From Trueperaceae bacterium (GTDB taxonomy: Bacteria; Deinococcota; Deinococci; Deinococcales; Trueperaceae), in assembly GCA_007122815.1 (NCBI GenBank), contig SKSV01000055.1, positions 1 through 18,306 of the forward strand: a DNA stretch of 18,306 nucleotides. The letters run 5' to 3'. Below the pieces are notes generated by a model, which had not been told where the DNA came from, ran no database searches, and saw only the letters and a program-made list of their open reading frames with translations. Each line of letters opens with the position of its first letter. Positions within the stretch are counted from its first letter, which is position 1. Below, one piece after another: positions 5,552 through 12,560 of the stretch. The translations under genes and the position numbers were made by a program.

Positions 5552-6964
5552 GTGGACCCCATCGAGTTGGTGCTGAGGCCCGCGAACGAGCAGGCAGCGG
5601 CTGTCGCGCGTCGCGAGGTGAGGGCGAGCGACCTGGTAGACGCGCAACTCGCTCGCCTTCAGGCCGTCGACGGCATCGTGCACGGGATCGTTCACCTCGA
5701 CGCCGTGGGCGCAAGGCGGAAGGCCAGCGCGGCCGACGCCGCGCTCGCCACCGGTGAGCCGGTCGGCCCGCTTCACGGCGTGCCCGTCACCGTGAAGGAC
5801 TGGATCGACGTCGCTGGCATGCCTTGCAGCGGAGGTGAGAGCGCGCACCGCGAGCGCATGCCAGCACGCGACGCCACCAGCGTCGCGCGTCTCCGCGGAG
5901 CCGGCGCCATAGTCCTGGGCAAGACCAACCCAGGCGAGCGCAGCGAGGCTTTCGGCCCCACCTTCAACCCGCACGATCCGCGCTACACCCCCACCGGAAG
6001 CAGTTCTGGCGAGGCCGCGCTGGTGGCCGCCTGCGGCTCGGCGCTCGGGCTCGGCTCCGACTCGGGCGGCAGTTTGCGCCAGCCTGCGCACGCTTGCGGT
6101 GTCTGCGCCATTCGCCCCAGCAACGGTCGCGTCCCGCTCAGCGGGCACTTCCCCGTGATCACCCCTATGCTCGACCCGCGCACCGTGATAGGGCCGGTGT
6201 CGCGCACCGTCGCGGACCTGACACTGGCGTTGCGAGTCATCCAAGGGCCGGACGCGCGCGATCCGAGCGCGCAGCCGCTTCCTCTTCGCGACCCGCTCCG
6301 GGTCGACGTCTCGGCGCTGCGCGTGGCCTGGTGGGTCGACCAACCCGACTGCTTGCCCACGTCGGACACCGCGATGGTGGTGCGCACGGCTGCCGCGTGG
6401 CTGTCAGCGGCGGGTGCGACGCTCGTCGAGGACCAGCCCGACGGTCTGGAGGCCGTGTACCCGTTGACACGGACCTACTGGTCGCTACCGGAGTCAGAAG
6501 ACGCCGAGCGCTGGGTACCCACCGCGAGCAGCGACTCGAGCGCGAGCGAAGTGCAGCGTTTCCGCTTCGAGTGGGACGTGTTCAGAGCTCGCCTCACGCG
6601 CTTCTTCGGAGAGTACGACGCGGTGCTAACGCCGGCTGCCGAGCTGCCGGCGGTGCGCTTCGGCGAGCCTTCGGGGGCGATCGCCGCCACCCTCACCTTC
6701 AGCCTCGGCGGGCAACCGGCCGTGGTGGTGCCAGGGGGGCGCAGCGCCGAAGGGCTGCCGATAGGTGTCCAGGTGGCCGCACCGATGGGGAACGACCACG
6801 TGGCCCTTGCGTTGGCGAGTGTCGTGGAGCTCGCGGGAGGCGGATGGTGGTTGCCGGCGGGTGTAGCGGTGGGGCTCAATCGGGATGACGGTCATGATGT
6901 TGATGATCTCGGAGGTGGTGGCGGAGATCGGTCCACCCAAGCAGGCGGCAATGCCGCCGTCTGA
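5552..6964 (+). CDS. Amidase-signature family hydrolase
   Basis: A 470-residue enzyme of the amidase-signature family, which hydrolyses carboxamides and includes GatA. The Ser-cisSer-Lys triad is complete: Lys82 (VTVKDWID), Ser150 (TPTGSSSGE) and nucleophile Ser174 (GSDSGGSLRQPA). Spacing from Ser150 to Ser174 is the canonical 24 residues. No gatB or gatC is nearby, so a tRNA amidotransferase role is unlikely; the substrate is unknown. GTG 5552 was chosen because homology begins shortly after it and TAGCCT sits 7 nt upstream; the 48 extra residues from 5408 run through the divergent promoter and antitoxin gene. The last 27 or so residues (from 6884) are Gly/Asp-rich, have poor third-position GC and do not look like the family, which points to a frameshift or rearranged 3' end. 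Confidence 0.88.
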   Translation: MDPIELVLRPANEQAAAVARREVRASDLVDAQLARLQAVDGIVHGIVHLDAVGARRKASAADAALATGEPVGPLHGVPVTVKDWIDVAGMPCSGGESAHRERMPARDATSVARLRGAGAIVLGKTNPGERSEAFGPTFNPHDPRYTPTGSSSGEAALVAACGSALGLGSDSGGSLRQPAHACGVCAIRPSNGRVPLSGHFPVITPMLDPRTVIGPVSRTVADLTLALRVIQGPDARDPSAQPLPLRDPLRVDVSALRVAWWVDQPDCLPTSDTAMVVRTAAAWLSAAGATLVEDQPDGLEAVYPLTRTYWSLPESEDAERWVPTASSDSSASEVQRFRFEWDVFRARLTRFFGEYDAVLTPAAELPAVRFGEPSGAIAATLTFSLGGQPAVVVPGGRSAEGLPIGVQVAAPMGNDHVALALASVVELAGGGWWLPAGVAVGLNRDDGHDVDDLGGGGGDRSTQAGGNAAV

Positions 6965-6970
6965 CACTAT

Positions 6971-6999
6971 GCGGTTCTTCGTTGACGAAGACTGACCGC
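6971..6999. terminator. Hairpin between convergent amidase and hydrolase genes
   Basis: GCGGT-TCTTCGT (6971-6982) pairs with ACGAAGA (6985-6991) and, after a 3-nt bulge, ACCGC (6995-6999). The inner stem with a TTGA loop is perfect. It lies just past the amidase stop and about 35 nt past the stop of the convergent hydrolase, so it could serve both. No T-run is present. Confidence 0.45.
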
Positions 7000-7034
7000 G
7001 TAATGGGATCGGCTCTGACGCGGCCGCGCGTCGT

Positions 7035-7883
7035 TCAAGCTCTCCCCGGCAGCCCGTGGCGCGTCAGGAAGTCGCGCACGGTAGCTACGAAGCGCTCGTT
7101 CTCCTCCAGTTGTGGTGAGTGCCCGGAGTTCTCGAAGATGACGAGCTCGGCGTGGGGGATACCGGCGGCTAGCTCCTCGGACGCCTCGACGGGGGTGATC
7201 CAATCGTGCCGGCCCACGACCACGAGCGTGGGGACCTCGATCTCGTGGAGGCGGTCGGTGAGGTCGAAGTGCGGCAGGTTGCCCGCGAAGGCCTGGTTGT
7301 GGGTGTCGGCGCGGAAGGTGGCCGCGGCGACACGCTCGGCCGCCTTGACGGGGTCGCTGGACGCGTCGTAGAGCGGTGAGAGCGCGGCGTAGGCGTCGCG
7401 CATCGCCTCGTCACTGGGTATCCGCCCCTCGAAGACCATGTCCAGCAGCTCCTCGGTGATCTCTGGGAACTCCTCGGCGCGGGCCAAGGCGTTGCGCCGA
7501 GCCAGGTCCTCGAAGTTGCGCGAGGCGCTGGTGTCTCGGAGGATCAGGTGACTGACCCGGTCTGGGTGCGCGAGCGCGTACTCGAGGGCCACGTAGCCTC
7601 CGTACGACCCGCCCTTGAGCACGATGCGCTCGTCGCCGAAGTGCGCCCGGAGGGCGTCGAGATCCGCCACCCACTGTGCGTGTGTGTACGGAGGCACGGG
7701 GTCGGACTCACCGGAGCCACGGGCGTCGAACGTCACTACCCTGTAGGCGTTTGCGAGCGGTGCCAGAGCGCGCTTGGGGGTGGCGTGAGTGCCGAGCCCG
7801 GGAGCACCGTGGTGCGAGTAGAGCGCTGGCCCTTCACCCTGTACATCGACGCGCAGGCGCACGCGGTTGACGTTGACGAACAT
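7035..7883 (-). CDS. Alpha/beta hydrolase, proline iminopeptidase-like (S33)
   Basis: A 282-residue alpha/beta-hydrolase. The oxyanion motif HHGAPGLG (24-31), the strand-turn DARGSGESD (53-61) typical of the proline iminopeptidase group, nucleophile Ser93 in GGSYGG, acid Asp227 (GRHDWITP) and His255 (NSGHSPQLE) are all present. Such enzymes remove N-terminal residues, often proline, from short peptides, though some relatives hydrolyse other esters or amides. No signal peptide is seen, so it acts in the cytoplasm. Its ATG shares one base with the stop of the upstream BPL_N-like gene (TGATG), so translation is coupled and it is the last gene of the peptide-uptake operon. Context supports a peptidase acting on imported material. 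Confidence 0.85.
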   Translation of the reverse strand: MFVNVNRVRLRVDVQGEGPALYSHHGAPGLGTHATPKRALAPLANAYRVVTFDARGSGESDPVPPYTHAQWVADLDALRAHFGDERIVLKGGSYGGYVALEYALAHPDRVSHLILRDTSASRNFEDLARRNALARAEEFPEITEELLDMVFEGRIPSDEAMRDAYAALSPLYDASSDPVKAAERVAAATFRADTHNQAFAGNLPHFDLTDRLHEIEVPTLVVVGRHDWITPVEASEELAAGIPHAELVIFENSGHSPQLEENERFVATVRDFLTRHGLPGRA

Positions 7884-9376
7884 CAGCTGTCTCCCTCCGG
7901 TGACGGGCGTCGCTCACCCGAGGTCGCCTCGGGATGGGCCAGCCCGTCCGTGCTCGAGAAGAGCGACCTCTCCGCCTCGGGTAACCGCGCGTCGTGGCGG
8001 GCTGCGAGGACCTGTACCGAGAGGAGCGCGGCGGCGACCAGCCCCGCGGCGCTGAGGTAGCTCCCCACGGCGAGGTGGAACGGATGTGTATCGAAGAGGT
8101 CGTACGCGTGTGCCGGCCGCCGAGGGGCCAGGGAGGCGTTGGTCTCGGCGCCTTGGAGCATGGCGTCGATGCGCTCGGCGAGCTGCCACAGGCCCATGGC
8201 ACCGAAGTCCTGGCCTGCGCGGGGGAGGTCGTCGAGCCAGCCGCGATCGGCTTCGTCGAGAGCGTGCAGCAGCCTTCCCAACGAGCGGGTCGCCACGCCC
8301 GCGACACGGGATGCGGCGATCGAGTCCGCACGCCATGCGGTGCGAGCTTCGCGGCCATGGAAGCTAGCAGCGTGGTCGGGATCGAGCCAAGCGCCGAGAT
8401 CCCGGTCGGCGAGCACTTCGAAGCGCTCGGCCGCTCGTTCGAGCGTCCCCATGACACGCTCGGCCAGGGCTGCGACGGGGAGCTCGGGAAGCTCCGGTCG
8501 CGTCGCCCAGGCGGCGTCGACGCGAGCCGGGCGTGCTGCGCGCGGCTCCTGCAGGGCGGCGGCGAGAAGAGCGGCTCCTTCGGCCCAGCCGAGCAGGAGT
8601 GGTCCCAGCCCGAACTCGGGATGGGAGCCGAAGAGCACGGCGCGCCCGGCGCCGACCCGCGCCTCGAGAGCGGTGGCGGCGCCGGCCGCGATACAGCGCG
8701 TGAGCGTGTCGGACGAGGCTGTGGCGGGCGCTTCGGGGACCGTTCCTCGGTTGGCGGTCGCCTCGGTAAGGAAGCGCTCTGCGGGCGTGAACGCGGCGCT
8801 TGCGGCCTCCGGCCAAGCGAAGGGAAGCACCTCGGGTGGCGCGCGTGTGACGTCGAAGAGCGGGCCGTTGTAGTGGATCAGGGACACCCGCTCGGGCAGC
8901 CCATCGGCTATCGGGTGCCCGCGGTCCAGGCGCACCTCGATGCGGCCCACGCCCGGCGAGGCGAGCCCGCCGAGGGTCGCGTCGCCCGGGTTCGCCATGG
9001 GGACTTCGACCATGCGTAGGCAGCGTGCGGTCGGGAGCAACTCGTCTGCCTCGGCAGTGAGGGCGAGAGGCAGCACCGAGCCCGCGCACGAGGAGACGTA
9101 GTTCCCGCCCGCGCGCACCCACTCGCGGATGGCCTCGGCACCCCCCGTTCCGAGTGGGGCGAGCAGCCCGGCCATGGCGGTGGCTCCGCCGCCGGGCACC
9201 ACGAAGGAGTCGAGACCTTCGAGGCGGCCGGCTGCCACGTCCTCGGCGCGCACCGGACGCACCTCCGCACCGAAGCTGGCGGCGAGGGCCAGGTGGTGCC
9301 AGGGGGCGCCGCCGCTGGCGTACACCCCGATCACGCGCCCCGCGAGCGGCTGGGCGTTCCGGTTCAACGCACCCAT
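7883..9376 (-). CDS. BPL_N/class I amidotransferase-like protein with unknown C-terminal half
   Basis: A 497-residue protein in two parts. Residues 1 to about 265 resemble the BPL_N family, a DJ-1/class I glutamine amidotransferase-like fold: VIGVYASGGAPWHH (15-28), FVVPGGGATAMAGLL (58-72), a nucleophile-elbow Cys97 in GNYVSSCAGS, and LFGSHPEFG near 250. The BPL_N name comes from a similarity to one end of eukaryotic biotin ligase; no biotin ligase domain is present. Residues from about 275 to 497 are Ala/Leu-rich and helical, with one hydrophobic stretch (VGSYLSAAGLVAAALLSVQVLAA), and match nothing I recognise. There is no signal peptide. The start overlaps the dipeptidase gene by 13 nt and the stop overlaps the hydrolase ATG, so it is firmly inside the peptide operon. 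Its reaction is unknown. Confidence 0.75.
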   Translation of the reverse strand: MGALNRNAQPLAGRVIGVYASGGAPWHHLALAASFGAEVRPVRAEDVAAGRLEGLDSFVVPGGGATAMAGLLAPLGTGGAEAIREWVRAGGNYVSSCAGSVLPLALTAEADELLPTARCLRMVEVPMANPGDATLGGLASPGVGRIEVRLDRGHPIADGLPERVSLIHYNGPLFDVTRAPPEVLPFAWPEAASAAFTPAERFLTEATANRGTVPEAPATASSDTLTRCIAAGAATALEARVGAGRAVLFGSHPEFGLGPLLLGWAEGAALLAAALQEPRAARPARVDAAWATRPELPELPVAALAERVMGTLERAAERFEVLADRDLGAWLDPDHAASFHGREARTAWRADSIAASRVAGVATRSLGRLLHALDEADRGWLDDLPRAGQDFGAMGLWQLAERIDAMLQGAETNASLAPRRPAHAYDLFDTHPFHLAVGSYLSAAGLVAAALLSVQVLAARHDARLPEAERSLFSSTDGLAHPEATSGERRPSPEGDS

Positions 9377-10563
9377 ACCTCGTCCAGCACGCGCATGATG
9401 TTGTTACCCACGACCTTGGCGATGTCGTCGTCGCTGTAGCCGTGCGTGACCAGCCAGCGCACGATGTTCGGGAACGCCTCGGCGGGGTTCTCGATCCCGT
9501 CCACGAACTCCACCTGTGGATAGGGTGTGTTGCCCTTGGAGGCGCTGAGGCTCAGCGCCTCGCGCAGGGCCCCGTGTAGGCCAACGTGGTCGCCGAAGAG
9601 CGCGTCAGGCCCGAAGGCGACGTGGTCGATGCCGACGAGGTCGACGCAGTACTCGAAGTGCTCCATGAACGAATCTAGCGAGTGGCGCGGCTGCTTCTCG
9701 GTGATGGTCGTGTGTGGCGCCGCTTCGATGCCGATGACGCCGCCTCTTGCCGCGCAGGCGCGGATGACCTCGTCGGGCTTCAGGCGGGGCGAGTCCCACA
9801 GCGCGCGGGCGCCAGCGTGGGTGATGAACACCGGGTGCTTGGAGGCACGGATGGTGTCGAGCGAGGTCTGGTCGTTGGCGTGCGAAACGTCGATGGCGAT
9901 GCCCAGCTGGTTCATGCGCTTCACCGCGCGCTGCCCGAAGGCCGTGAGACCGTAGTGGCTGGGCTCCTTGAGGCCCGCTCCCAGCGCGTTGCCCTCGCTG
10001 TAGCAAACTCCCAGCGAGCGCATGCCGAGGCCGTAGAGCACGTCGATGCGGTCGACCTCGTTCTCGATCATCGCCGCACCCTCGAGCGAGACAACGAAGG
10101 CGATGCGGCGCTCACGCTTGGCCGCTCGGATGTCCTCGGTGGTGAGCGCCAGCTTCACCATGTCCTGGTGGGCGATGTCGGAGAGGCGCATGCCGATGTC
10201 GAAGACCACGTCCTCCCACTTCCAGCCCGCACGTGAGGTGATCATCGCCGTGCCGTCCATCATCGCGTCGAAGACGCAGTCGAGGCCGCTGGCGGCCAAC
10301 CCCTCGTAGCCCGTGAACTCGCGCCCCCAGCGACGGAACTCCAGGAAGCCCGAGAGGTCCTTGGGGGCCACGAAGCAGTGGTCGTGCAGCGAGATGACCA
10401 GGTGCTCGGCGAAGATGCGCTTCACGCGCTCCTCCTCCGCCTCGCTGGTGGGCACTCGGGTGCTGGGGACGCGGTCGAGTTCGGGGACGAGTTCTACCTG
10501 CGGGTAATCGCCCGGCTCTAGGTACTGGTAGGAACGGTAGCCGTCGTAACGTTTGCTCTGCAT
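9364..10563 (-). CDS. M19-type (renal/membrane dipeptidase-like) metallopeptidase with HxH motif
   Basis: A 399-residue member of the M19 dipeptidase/amidohydrolase group, whose relatives cleave dipeptides including ones with a D-residue. Compared with renal dipeptidase, most metal ligands are visible at matching spacing: Glu161 (SLEGAA), His228 (IDVSHAN), His249 (ITHAGAR, 21 residues on as in the family) and Asp320 (GIDHVAFGPDA). The first motif, normally DGHND, reads SLHDHC, giving His60-x-His62 instead of His-x-Asp. The first 45 residues are an extra polar, Tyr/Pro-rich lead with no signal peptide or lipobox, so the enzyme is probably cytoplasmic. Start 10563 was preferred over 10623 because GGGAG lies 4 nt upstream. 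It follows the DppC permease by 86 nt in the same direction. Confidence 0.85.
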   Translation of the reverse strand: MQSKRYDGYRSYQYLEPGDYPQVELVPELDRVPSTRVPTSEAEEERVKRIFAEHLVISLHDHCFVAPKDLSGFLEFRRWGREFTGYEGLAASGLDCVFDAMMDGTAMITSRAGWKWEDVVFDIGMRLSDIAHQDMVKLALTTEDIRAAKRERRIAFVVSLEGAAMIENEVDRIDVLYGLGMRSLGVCYSEGNALGAGLKEPSHYGLTAFGQRAVKRMNQLGIAIDVSHANDQTSLDTIRASKHPVFITHAGARALWDSPRLKPDEVIRACAARGGVIGIEAAPHTTITEKQPRHSLDSFMEHFEYCVDLVGIDHVAFGPDALFGDHVGLHGALREALSLSASKGNTPYPQVEFVDGIENPAEAFPNIVRWLVTHGYSDDDIAKVVGNNIMRVLDEVWVR

Positions 10564-10616
10564 GTTGCTCCCTTGGTCGACGTTCGTCGGGCGGTCGGCG
10601 GTGTTGGGCCTGGCGA

Positions 10617-10641
10617 CGCGCAAGGCGTGCTACGTTGCGCG
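10617..10641 (-). repeat. Intercistronic hairpin between dppC-like and dipeptidase genes
   Basis: CGCGCAA (10617-10623) and TTGCGCG (10635-10641) form a perfect 7-bp stem around 11 nt, just past the permease stop. It may protect the upstream mRNA 3' end after processing or cause partial termination within the operon. There is no T-run. Confidence 0.35.
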
Positions 10642-10649
10642 CCCGCGTC

Positions 10650-11519
10650 TCACGCGCGCGGGTCGAGCACGTCGCGCAGCGCGTTGCCGAGGAGGTTGAA
10701 GGCGAGCACGGCGAGCGCGATGAAGAGGCCCGGCCATACGGCCAGCACCGGCGCGCGCCACAGGTAACCCTGGGCGTTCTGGAGCATGTTGCCCCACGAC
10801 GCCAGGGGAGGTTGGATGCCCAGCCCCAGGTACGAGAGGGCGGCCTCGGTGAGGATGGCCCAACCCACTCCCAGCGTGGCGAGCACGGTCGCTTGGGGTA
10901 ACACCTGCGGGAGTATGTGTCGCGTCATCACGCGCAGGTGCGAGCCGCCGAGCGCTCGGGACGCCTCGATGAACTCGTGATGGCGGAAGCGCTTGAACTC
11001 GGCGTGCGCCACGCGCGCCATCTGGGCCCAGAAGCCGAGCCCGACGGTGACGATGATCGTGACCGGGTGGTTGCCGAAGCTGGTCACTATCACGAGGATC
11101 AGGAAGAACGTGGGGATGGCCATGAAGGCGTCGACCAGCCGCATCAGCAGCGCCTCCAGGCGACCGCCGAAGTAGCCTGCGTTCCCGCCAACGGTGATGC
11201 CCAGGGTGAGGCCCACGAGCATGGAGAACAGCCCCACCGCCATGCTCACGCGTCCACCGGCGAGGATGCGCGCGAAGACGTCGCGCCCGAGCTCGTCGGT
11301 GCCGAGAAGGTGCTGGGGCGAGGGTGGCTGCAGGATCGCCAGGGCGTTGGTGCGGGTGGGTGAGTGGGGCACGAAGCGCGGGCCGACGCTCACGAGCAGC
11401 ACGAGCGCTACCAGCAACGCGAGAGCTGCTATGCCCAGGGGCTGGCGCATCACCTTGCGCAGCAGGCGCGAGCGCTGCCGGGTGGGAGCGGCGGCGGTTG
11501 CGGGCCGCGCGTCAATCAT
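10650..11519 (-). CDS. ABC transporter permease, DppC/OppC type
   Basis: A 289-residue inner-membrane permease of the peptide/nickel (PepT) ABC importer class. It has the N-terminal OppC-type helix (GIAALALLVALVLLVSVGP), the linker motif HLLGTDELGRDVFARILAGGRVS conserved in DppC proteins, further helices, and the EAA loop EASRALGGSHLRVMTRHILPQ that docks on the ATPase. The conserved end region SYLGLGIQPPLASWGNML and GNALRDVLDPR is intact. The start (ATG 11519) overlaps the DppB-like stop by 8 nt with AGGAT 5 nt upstream, so translation is coupled. Substrate specificity lies in the binding protein and cannot be read from the permease; dipeptides are the default guess given the peptidases downstream. 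Confidence 0.93.
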   Translation of the reverse strand: MIDARPATAAAPTRQRSRLLRKVMRQPLGIAALALLVALVLLVSVGPRFVPHSPTRTNALAILQPPSPQHLLGTDELGRDVFARILAGGRVSMAVGLFSMLVGLTLGITVGGNAGYFGGRLEALLMRLVDAFMAIPTFFLILVIVTSFGNHPVTIIVTVGLGFWAQMARVAHAEFKRFRHHEFIEASRALGGSHLRVMTRHILPQVLPQATVLATLGVGWAILTEAALSYLGLGIQPPLASWGNMLQNAQGYLWRAPVLAVWPGLFIALAVLAFNLLGNALRDVLDPRA

Positions 11520-12459
11520 GGCGGATCCTGGGGTCGATGACGGCGTACAGCAAGTCGACCATCAGGTTGACGGTCACGACCATCGCGCCGGCGAGCAGCG
11601 TCACTCCTAGGATCACGGGGTAGTCGCGGCCGTTGGCGGCCTCGATCGCCAGGCGGCCGATGCCCGCCCAGCCGAACACGCTCTCGATCACCACCGAGCC
11701 GCTGAAGAGCACGGTGGCGATCAGCCCGAGCATGGCCACGACGGGTACCAGCGCGTTGCGCATGGTGTGCTTGAGCATCACCACGTACTCGCGCAGGCCC
11801 TTCGCGCGGGCGGTGCGCACGAAGTCCGAGGCGAGCATCTCCAACACCGCCGCGCGAGTCACTCGAACCACGTTCGGCATCAGCGAGAAGGCCAGCACCG
11901 ACGCGGGCAGGGCCAGGTGCGAGAGGCGGTCAGCGAGGCTGAAACCGCGGCCGATCGAACTGCTGCCGGATGCCGGCAGCCAGCCGAGGTTGACAGCGAA
12001 GACGATGATGAGCACTATCCCGAGCCAGAAGTTCGGCACCGACATGCCCAGCGTGGAGATGCTGCTGACGACGTGATCGGGCCAGCGGTCCCGGTGCAGT
12101 GCGGCCAGCAGGCCGAGGGCGATCCCCAAGACCGCCGCCAGCGCCAGCGCGGTGAGCCCGAGGGTGAGGGTGGGGCCGATGCGCTGCGCCAGGAGCTTCG
12201 AGACGGGAAGACCCTGGTTGATCGAGGTGCCCAGGTCGCCGCGGACGGCGCCGGCGAGCCAAGCGACGTAGCGCTCGTGCACGGGACGGTCCAGGCCGAA
12301 GCGCCGCAGCCTGGCCTCACGCTCCGCGGCGGTGGTCTGGAAGTCGACCAGCGACGAGGGTCCGCCGGGCGCCAGGTTGATCAGGAAGAAGGTGAGCAGC
12401 GACACCAGGAACAGCACTACGGCGCCTTGTAGCAGGCGTCTGGCGACGTACTCGACCAT
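11512..12459 (-). CDS. ABC transporter permease, DppB/OppB type
   Basis: A 315-residue permease partnering the DppC-like protein to form the membrane channel of a PepT-class importer. It has the family N-terminus (EYVARRLLQGAVVLFLVSLLTFFLINLAPGG in outline, residues 3-33), the periplasmic segment ending RFGLDRPVHERYVAWLAG, a DLGTS motif, the helix TLGMSVPNFWLGIVLI, the EAA loop DFVRTARAKGLREYVVMLKH and the closing YAVIDPRIR. Length and motifs are ordinary and complete. It starts at ATG 12459 behind AGGAGG and lies 101 nt below the binding-protein gene, separated by a long hairpin that probably lowers its expression relative to that gene. Confidence 0.94.
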   Translation of the reverse strand: MVEYVARRLLQGAVVLFLVSLLTFFLINLAPGGPSSLVDFQTTAAEREARLRRFGLDRPVHERYVAWLAGAVRGDLGTSINQGLPVSKLLAQRIGPTLTLGLTALALAAVLGIALGLLAALHRDRWPDHVVSSISTLGMSVPNFWLGIVLIIVFAVNLGWLPASGSSSIGRGFSLADRLSHLALPASVLAFSLMPNVVRVTRAAVLEMLASDFVRTARAKGLREYVVMLKHTMRNALVPVVAMLGLIATVLFSGSVVIESVFGWAGIGRLAIEAANGRDYPVILGVTLLAGAMVVTVNLMVDLLYAVIDPRIRHD

Positions 12460-12510
12460 GTTCCTCCTGGGGCGCGGGCGTGACGGAGTGCTGGGGCGCT
12501 GGGGTGCGTC

Positions 12511-12551
12511 CGGCGTCCGCCTCGCGAATCACGACCGCGAGGCGGACGCCG
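12511..12551 (-). terminator. 16-bp perfect hairpin between binding-protein and permease genes
   Basis: CGGCGTCCGCCTCGCG (12511-12526) and CGCGAGGCGGACGCCG (12536-12551) pair without mismatch around AATCACGAC. The hairpin begins 9 nt past the binding-protein stop. No T-run follows on the minus strand, so it is better seen as an mRNA-stabilising or attenuating structure that keeps binding protein in excess over permease, a known theme in importer operons, than as a full terminator. Confidence 0.7.
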
Positions 12552-12560
12552 TGCCCTGGC

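Noticed and set aside
5198..6343. 381-residue minus-strand frame ending in the HTH antitoxin
   Set aside because: Only the final 83 residues have a recognisable domain. The rest lies antisense to the amidase gene and crosses the divergent promoter.
8364..9122. 252-residue minus-strand frame within the BPL_N-like gene
   Set aside because: Arg-rich frame-shifted shadow of the real gene with no motifs; the overlapping frame carries the PGGG and SCAGS motifs.
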